Source: Acholeplasmataceae bacterium
GTDB lineage: Bacteria > Bacillota_I > Bacilli_A > Acholeplasmatales > Acholeplasmataceae
NCBI GenBank assembly: GCA_028690555.1
Contig: JAQVBA010000015.1
Span: forward strand, 11,478-20,797
Length of the DNA stretch: 9,320 nt
Reading direction: 5' to 3'
Below the pieces are notes generated by a model. That model was not told the origin of the DNA, did no database searches, and saw only the letters and a list, made by a program, of their open reading frames with translations. How positions within the stretch are numbered: position 1 is the stretch's first letter; the number at the start of each line of letters is the position of its first letter. This document shows, one piece after another, positions 1 through 4,232 of this stretch. The translations under genes were made by a program, and so were the position numbers.

Positions 1-743
1 TTATGTCTCCTGAGGATTCTATTAAAGTTCAAGAGGATTTAGGGGCCGATATTATCATGAGTTTTGATGAATGTCCACCGCCTTATGAAACCGATGAGTA
101 TATGAAAACATCAGTTGATCGGACGATTAGATGGGCAAAAAGAGGGAAAGATGCACTAAAAACAGATCAAGCACTTTTTGGAATTGTACAAGGTGGATTA
201 AATAAAGATTTAAGAAAATATTGTGCAGAAGAATTAATCAACATGGATTTTCCAGGATACTCTGTGGGTGGTCTTTCAGTAGGTGAGACCAAACATGAAA
301 TGTATGAAATCACAAAATTTTTGAACCCGATTTTACCCTTTGATAAACCGAGATATTTAATGGGCGTTGGTGCACCAGATGATCTTATTATGAATGTCAT
401 CAATGGGATGGATATGTTTGACTGTGTATTACCCACGCGCATCGCAAGACATGGCACAGCATTAACGACAGTAGGTAAAATTGTCATTAAAAATCAAACC
501 TATGAAAAAGATATGAACCCACTGGATCCACATTTGAAAACACCAGTTTCAAAATATTCAAGAGCATATATCAGACATCTCTTTAAAGCTGAAGAAATGC
601 TAGGAATGCGCTTAGTCACTTATCAGAATTTGGCTTATTTAAAACATTTAATGAAAGAAATCAGAGAAGCGATTAAAGAAGATAGGCTTCTAGACTATCT
701 CGAAGAGATGAAGAAAACAACGAATTACTTTAAATCACGTTAA
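1..743 (+). CDS. tgt: Queuine tRNA-ribosyltransferase (tRNA-guanine transglycosylase), 5' end outside window
   Basis: Exchanges guanine 34 of GU(N)-anticodon tRNAs (Asp, Asn, His, Tyr) for the queuosine precursor preQ1. About 130 N-terminal residues lie outside the window; 246 residues are visible from base 3. Numbering from there, family motifs are FDEC (D22-C24), FGIVQGG, GGLSVGE, YLMGVG and MFDCVLPTR, the last containing the nucleophile Asp140 (Asp264 of E. coli Tgt). The Cys of FDEC and the Val of GGLSVGE are the residues associated with the preQ1-using bacterial type rather than the queuine-using eukaryotic type. Oddity: the structural zinc site CxCxxC plus His is gone. The Cys positions are replaced by D-P-H-L-K-T-P-V-S (175-183), and the His of the T-x-H-N motif is Gln208. 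The rest of the C-terminal domain (SRAYIRHL, LxxLM) aligns well with one residue deleted. Ends in TAA. Identity is secure; function without zinc is inferred. Confidence 0.95.
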   Translation, partial: MSPEDSIKVQEDLGADIIMSFDECPPPYETDEYMKTSVDRTIRWAKRGKDALKTDQALFGIVQGGLNKDLRKYCAEELINMDFPGYSVGGLSVGETKHEMYEITKFLNPILPFDKPRYLMGVGAPDDLIMNVINGMDMFDCVLPTRIARHGTALTTVGKIVIKNQTYEKDMNPLDPHLKTPVSKYSRAYIRHLFKAEEMLGMRLVTYQNLAYLKHLMKEIREAIKEDRLLDYLEEMKKTTNYFKSR

Positions 744-769
744 AAACCTTTATTTATCATCTTTTTTCA

Positions 770-777
770 TGTAAAAT
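770..777 (+). promoter_or_regulatory. Candidate -10 element upstream of ftsZ
   Basis: TGTAAAAT in the 60-base tgt-ftsZ gap contains TAAAAT, a 5/6 match to TATAAT, 27 bases before the ftsZ start codon. No convincing -35 box lies at the right distance (only T-rich sequence), and no GC-stemmed terminator separates tgt from ftsZ. It could be a weak ftsZ promoter or chance AT-rich sequence. Confidence 0.25.
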
Positions 778-790
778 AGAATTAAACTTT

Positions 791-796
791 AGGAGG
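791..796 (+). promoter_or_regulatory. ftsZ ribosome binding site
   Basis: AGGAGG, a perfect Shine-Dalgarno core, seven bases before the ATG at 804. It is one of the strongest in the window, which fits high FtsZ output. Confidence 0.85.
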
Positions 797-803
797 AGAT
801 ATC

Positions 804-1940
804 ATGGTATTCGGCGAATCAGACAGTTTCAATCAAAAACCTATTATAAAAGTCATCGGTGTTGGTGGAGGCGGAGGAAATGCCGTCAATCGAATGATTG
901 AGAATGACGTAAAAGGCGTCGTTTTTGTCGCGATGAATACGGATGCTCAAGTTCTTAAAGTATCAAAAGCAGATACAAGAATTCAAATCGGTAAATATCT
1001 TACACGCGGATTAGGTGCAGGTGCTAAAGCTGAAGTTGGTAAAAAAGCAGCGGAAGAATCCATCGAAGAAATCGAAGATGTGTTGAGAGATGCAGACATG
1101 GTGTTCATCACAGCAGGTATGGGTGGTGGAACAGGTACTGGGGCTGCTCCTATTATTGCTAAAAAAGCTAAAGAAATGGGTTGTTTGACGATTGGTATCG
1201 TCACAAAACCTTTCGCATTTGAAGGTCCAGCGCGTATGCAAACCGCGATTTACGGACTTGAAGAATTAAAACCTCACGTTGATACATTAATTGTGATTCC
1301 AAATGAAAAATTATTAGCAGTTTCTGGACCTACAACACAATTATTAGATGCATTTAGAGAATCTGATAATGTCTTAAGACAAGGTGTACAAGGGATTGCA
1401 GAAATCATTGCAGTTCCAGGGCTTATTAATGTTGACTTTGCTGATGTGAGAACTGTCATGGAAAATAAAGGGACTGCACTCATGGGTATTGGGATTGCAT
1501 CCGGTGAAGATCGTGCAATTGAAGCTGCCAGAAAAGCAATTCATTCTAAATTATTAGAAGTGTCCATTGATGGTGCAACAGATGCAATCGTCAATATTTC
1601 TTCGGGTACTAACATTACATTATTTGAAACAGAACAAGCTTTATCTGAAATTAGAAACGCAACAGATCGCGATTTAAATATCATTTATGGTACGACCGTC
1701 AATCAAGACTTAAATGATGAGCTGATCGTGAGTGTGATTGCAACTGGATATGAACTTAAGGTTAAAGACAGTTCGATTGAAAGTTTAGAACGCGAAATAT
1801 TTAATAACCCATCAGATCAACAATTAAAACTCACAAAATCTGGTTTGAAAACACCGGATGAACCCGTCGTTGAAGATGAAACATCTGAAGGAAAAAAACG
1901 CAATCTCCCTTCATGGCTCGTCAAAAAGGGAAAATTTTAA
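804..1940 (+). CDS. ftsZ: Cell division GTPase FtsZ
   Basis: Tubulin-like GTPase that polymerises at mid-cell into the Z ring. The 378 residues show all the landmarks: the N-terminal nucleotide loop GVGGGGGNAVNRM (19-31), the tubulin signature GGGTGTG (107-113), the strand and helix with NEKLL (167-171), and the T7 synergy loop NVDFAD (209-214) with the catalytic Asp pair D211/D214. The GTPase core ends near residue 318, followed by a short acidic and basic linker. The last 13 residues include LPSWL followed by a basic tail, matching the C-terminal conserved peptide (IPxFL/WL type) that binds FtsA and SepF in other bacteria. The ATG is fixed by a strong upstream Shine-Dalgarno. No ftsA, ftsQ or mur gene lies beside it, as expected for a wall-less or reduced lineage. 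A hairpin terminator follows the stop directly. Confidence 0.98.
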   Translation: MVFGESDSFNQKPIIKVIGVGGGGGNAVNRMIENDVKGVVFVAMNTDAQVLKVSKADTRIQIGKYLTRGLGAGAKAEVGKKAAEESIEEIEDVLRDADMVFITAGMGGGTGTGAAPIIAKKAKEMGCLTIGIVTKPFAFEGPARMQTAIYGLEELKPHVDTLIVIPNEKLLAVSGPTTQLLDAFRESDNVLRQGVQGIAEIIAVPGLINVDFADVRTVMENKGTALMGIGIASGEDRAIEAARKAIHSKLLEVSIDGATDAIVNISSGTNITLFETEQALSEIRNATDRDLNIIYGTTVNQDLNDELIVSVIATGYELKVKDSSIESLEREIFNNPSDQQLKLTKSGLKTPDEPVVEDETSEGKKRNLPSWLVKKGKF

Positions 1941-1961
1941 AAAGGCGATGAGCCTTTTTTC
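1939..1961 (+). terminator. Rho-independent terminator after ftsZ
   Basis: AAAAAGGC (1939-1946) pairs with GCCTTTTT (1952-1959) around the loop GATGA; the U tract is part of the 3' arm and runs to 1960. The GC part of the stem is only three pairs, so termination may be partial. It overlaps the ftsZ stop codon. Only about 20 bases lie between it and the ychF start, too few for a full promoter, so ychF is probably transcribed by read-through or from a promoter inside ftsZ. Confidence 0.7.
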
Positions 1962-1981
1962 TTGGAAGGAATAAAAAAATT

Positions 1982-3079
1982 ATGTTAAGAGCTGGAATTA
2001 TCGGATTACCAAACGTTGGAAAATCCACATTATTTAACGCCATTACCAAAGCTGAAGCACTTGCTGCAAACTATCCGTTTGCAACCATTGAGCCAAATGT
2101 TGGTGTGGTTTATGTGCAAGACGCACGCTTAAATGAATTAGAAAGAATATACAAACCTAAAAAAGTGATTCCTACCGCTTATGAATTTATCGATATTGCT
2201 GGATTAGTTCGTGGTGCTTCAAAAGGCGAAGGATTAGGGAATCAATTTTTGAGTCATATTCGTGAAGTCGATGCGATTTGTCAAGTCGTTCGTTGTTTCG
2301 ATAACAACCAAATCACACATGTTGAAGGATCGATTGATCCCATTCGTGATATCGAAACGATTCAAATTGAATTATCACTCGCTGATTTAGATTCTGTTGA
2401 AAAAAGATTATCTAGACTTGATAAAAAAATGAAAACAAAAACCAAAGATGCAATCGATGAATTTAATGCTTTAACAAAGATTAAAGAGGCACTCGATCAA
2501 AATCTATCGCCTCGTTTAATCGACTTTAGTGAAGAAGAATTAAAAACAATTAAGCATTTTAATCTTTTAACGATGAAACCGATGATCTATATTGCCAATG
2601 TGAGTGAAGAAGATCTTCATCACCCCAATGAAAATCACCATTATCAAAAAATAAGCGAATATGCAAAAGAAAAAAATATTGATGTTGTTTTGATTTCAGC
2701 ACAAGTTGAAATGGAAATCGCATCACTAGAACCAGAAGAACAACTTACCTTTTTAGAAGCGTATGGTTTAAAAAAATCAGGATTAAATGAAGTAATCGAA
2801 AAAAGTTATGAACTTTTAGGTTTAAAAACTTATTTTACAGCGGGTGAACCTGAAGTGCGTGCTTGGACATTTACAAATGGGATGAAAGCACCACAGTGTG
2901 CAGGTATCATCCATTCTGATTTTGAACGCGGATTTATTAAAGCTGAAACTTTATCTTATGATGATTTGATGAAGTATAAAACGCCTCAAGCAGCTAAAGA
3001 AAATGGACGTGTGAGATTAGAGGGAAAGGATTATGTTGTCAAAGATGGCGACATTATGCTTTTTAGGTTTAACGTATGA
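1982..3079 (+). CDS. ychF: Redox/stress-related ATPase YchF (OLA1 family, Obg-like)
   Basis: Cytosolic P-loop NTPase of the Obg-related YchF/OLA1 family. It binds ribosomes and, unusually for this GTPase fold, prefers ATP in characterised members. At 365 residues it has normal family length. G1 is GLPNVGKST (8-16). G3 is DIAGLVRGA (71-79), with the hydrophobic residue that replaces the usual catalytic glutamine. The G4 position is NVSE (206-209), the family's NxxE variant that abolishes guanine specificity. A coiled-coil insertion covers roughly 130-190. The C-terminal TGS domain runs from about 280 to the family ending DGDIMLFRFNV. The start has a modest GGAAGGA about 11 bases upstream. Its TGA stop lies inside the ATGA overlap with yggS, implying translational coupling. 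In Firmicutes this gene is not normally inside the ftsZ-ylm region, so its position is a local rearrangement. Confidence 0.97.
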   Translation: MLRAGIIGLPNVGKSTLFNAITKAEALAANYPFATIEPNVGVVYVQDARLNELERIYKPKKVIPTAYEFIDIAGLVRGASKGEGLGNQFLSHIREVDAICQVVRCFDNNQITHVEGSIDPIRDIETIQIELSLADLDSVEKRLSRLDKKMKTKTKDAIDEFNALTKIKEALDQNLSPRLIDFSEEELKTIKHFNLLTMKPMIYIANVSEEDLHHPNENHHYQKISEYAKEKNIDVVLISAQVEMEIASLEPEEQLTFLEAYGLKKSGLNEVIEKSYELLGLKTYFTAGEPEVRAWTFTNGMKAPQCAGIIHSDFERGFIKAETLSYDDLMKYKTPQAAKENGRVRLEGKDYVVKDGDIMLFRFNV

Positions 3080-3663
3080 TTACAAACTTTAATGGGACGA
3101 TTGTCTGTGCCTCAAAATATTTTGATGCAGATGAAATACGAATTTTATATCAAAAAGGTGTCCATGATTTTGGAGAAAATAAAGTACAAGACTTTTTAAA
3201 AAAAGTAGAATTGCTAAAAGACTTAGACATCACATGGCATTTTATTGGTCATCTTCAATCAAATAAAGTCAAAGATATGATAAATCATATGTCACTTCTT
3301 CACACTTTGGATCGATTTTCAGTTGCTAAAGAAATTCAAAAACATGCAAATCAAAGTGTGAATTGTCTCATTCAAGTAAATTTAACAGAAGAAGATCAAA
3401 AAAGTGGGGTAAATCCCGATAATTTAGACCAATTTCTATTAGAAATTAAAAAATATGATAAAATAAACATAGTCGGATTTATGACAATGGGCAAATTAGA
3501 TGATTTAGAGATGACAGAAATTGCCTTTAAAAAGTTGGATGAATTAACAAACTTATATCATCTTCCTTATCGTTCGATGGGAATGACGGATGATTATGAG
3601 ATTGCGATTAAACATCATGCAACACATTTAAGAATTGGTCGTAAATTTAAAGAGATGCTTTGA
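3076..3663 (+). CDS. yggS: PLP homeostasis protein YggS/YlmE (COG0325), N-terminally shortened
   Basis: Pyridoxal-phosphate-binding TIM-barrel protein, a fold-type III homologue of the alanine racemase barrel and eukaryotic PROSC, involved in PLP homeostasis and not known to catalyse a reaction. At 195 residues it is shorter than the usual 220-230. Motifs are CASK with the PLP lysine K14 (K36 in E. coli YggS), HDFGENKVQ, WHFIGHLQSNK, LIQVNLTEEDQKSG, GFMTMG, SMGMTDDYEIAI and HLRIG. The usual N-terminal helix before the first strand is missing, and an in-frame TAA at 3070-3072, two codons before the ATG, rules out a longer start. The family's RIG(T/S)AIFG ending is RIGRKFKEML here, changing the residue next to the phosphate site. 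It overlaps ychF by four bases with no strong Shine-Dalgarno, so translation is probably coupled. In Firmicutes ylmE directly precedes sepF, as here. Identity is secure; full PLP binding is less certain. Confidence 0.93.
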   Translation: MITNFNGTIVCASKYFDADEIRILYQKGVHDFGENKVQDFLKKVELLKDLDITWHFIGHLQSNKVKDMINHMSLLHTLDRFSVAKEIQKHANQSVNCLIQVNLTEEDQKSGVNPDNLDQFLLEIKKYDKINIVGFMTMGKLDDLEMTEIAFKKLDELTNLYHLPYRSMGMTDDYEIAIKHHATHLRIGRKFKEML

Positions 3664-3670
3664 TTGGAGG
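3664..3670 (+). promoter_or_regulatory. sepF ribosome binding site that decides its start
   Basis: TTGGAGG immediately follows the yggS stop codon and lies five bases before the ATG at 3676. The TTG at 3664 that would open a longer frame is part of this site and has no Shine-Dalgarno of its own, so the ATG is the real start. Confidence 0.8.
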
Positions 3671-3675
3671 ATTCC

Positions 3676-4014
3676 ATGGGTTTATTTAGTAAAAGTAAAA
3701 AGGTAGAAGATAGTCCATTCGAAGAGAAAAAGCTACCAAAAGCTGAACAAATCTTCTATGATAGTGTTGAAACTGATGACGATACTTATTTGACATCACT
3801 TGCTGATAAAATTAAAAATGGTCAACCGATTATATTAAATCTCGCACCATTAGATATCGATCAAGCAAATAAGATTATTGCATTTCTATCCGGAGTCGTA
3901 TATGCATTATCTGGAGACATTGTAAACATTAAAGAACATGTGTTCATGTTTGCAGGCAAAGATGTTTATGACGATGGATCGATGGAAGAATTTTTAAAAG
4001 GGATCGTTGAATAA
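3676..4014 (+). CDS. sepF: Cell division protein SepF (YlmF), compact form
   Basis: Membrane-associated FtsZ-binding protein that aligns and tethers the Z ring. From the ATG at 3676 it is 112 residues, versus about 150 in Bacillus. Residues 1-9 (MGLFSKSKK) are a short hydrophobic-then-basic N-terminus in the place of the amphipathic membrane helix. Residues 10-48 form an acidic, probably disordered linker, much shorter than usual. Residues 50-105 are the SepF core: PIILNL, DQANKIIAFLSG, VVYALSGDI and VFMF, with the conserved glycine of the FLxGxVYA motif (G73) at the dimer and FtsZ-binding surface. It lies directly behind yggS and in front of the ileS T-box, the same relative order as in Firmicutes. 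With FtsZ nearby and no ftsA visible, it is the likely sole Z-ring anchor in this window. Acylation of the N-terminus was considered, but there is no evidence for it. Confidence 0.93.
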   Translation: MGLFSKSKKVEDSPFEEKKLPKAEQIFYDSVETDDDTYLTSLADKIKNGQPIILNLAPLDIDQANKIIAFLSGVVYALSGDIVNIKEHVFMFAGKDVYDDGSMEEFLKGIVE

Positions 4015-4020
4015 TTAAAT

Positions 4021-4209
4021 ATGCGTTGATAAGGACACACAAGACATATAATGTCAAAAGCGACTGAGGATGGTGAGAGCTCAGGACCACTTAGATTTCT
4101 TGGATCACCTTTGAGCAAACATAATTTTAAGTGCTAGGCATCATGCCTAGAACTAAGGTGGTACCGCGGAAAACAATTTTCGTCCTTAGCGATAAGGGCG
4201 TTTTATTTT
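4021..4209 (+). promoter_or_regulatory. Isoleucine-responsive T-box leader of ileS
   Basis: A tRNA-sensing riboswitch that lets transcription enter ileS when tRNA-Ile is uncharged. The T-box sequence AAGGTGGTACCGCGG is at 4155-4169. Its acceptor bulge TGGT (4159-4162) would pair with an ACCA 3' end, matching the A73 discriminator of tRNA-Ile. The specifier is ATC (4104-4106), followed by the conserved purine and by CACCTTTGAGC. The distal Stem I hairpin CTGAG/CTCAG (4064-4068/4080-4084) encloses the typical GGATGGTGAGAG-type loop. Stem III is CTAGGCA/TGCCTAG (4134-4140/4144-4150). The antiterminator pairs CTAAGG (4153-4158) with CCTTAG (4184-4189), mutually exclusive with the terminator. Only about 17-20 bases lie between Stem I and Stem III, so Stem II and the IIA/B pseudoknot appear to be absent. 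The 5' end is approximate, and no clear promoter was found; it may be in the end of sepF, or transcription may enter from upstream. Confidence 0.95.
4181..4209 (+). terminator. T-box intrinsic terminator (attenuator) before ileS
   Basis: CGTCCTTA (4181-4188) pairs with TAAGGGCG (4193-4200) around a GCGA tetraloop (eight pairs including one G-U), followed by TTTTATTTT. Its 5' arm shares CCTTAG with the antiterminator, the expected switch design. Confidence 0.92.
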
Positions 4210-4219
4210 ATGAAAAATG

Positions 4220-4228
4220 AAGGGTGAT
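4220..4228 (+). promoter_or_regulatory. ileS ribosome binding site that decides its start
   Basis: AAGGGTGAT, with its GGG eight bases before the ATG at 4233, resembles an anti-SD match to AAGGAGGTGAT with two bases missing. The in-frame GTG at 4224 is inside this site and is therefore not the start. Confidence 0.7.
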
Positions 4229-4232
4229 AAAA

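Noticed and set aside
744..803. Terminator between tgt and ftsZ
   Set aside because: A T run is present (762-767), but no GC-containing hairpin precedes it.
983..1241. Two open frames on the minus strand opposite ftsZ
   Set aside because: They lie wholly inside the highly conserved ftsZ coding sequence, have low-complexity Thr/Ser/Cys/Pro composition and no ribosome binding site: shadows of the real gene.
3664..3675. Upstream TTG start for sepF adding four residues
   Set aside because: The TTG is part of the Shine-Dalgarno TTGGAGG for the ATG at 3676, and MGLFSKSKK is a sensible SepF N-terminus.
4043..4055. GACAT-ATA-ATGTC hairpin as a separate terminator or protein-binding site
   Set aside because: It has no U tract and lies in the 5' strand of T-box Stem I, where a variable hairpin or pairing region is expected.
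4224..4232. GTG start for ileS at 4224
   Set aside because: It lies inside the ribosome binding site AAGGGTGAT; the ATG at 4233 has correct spacing and a normal IleS N-terminus.
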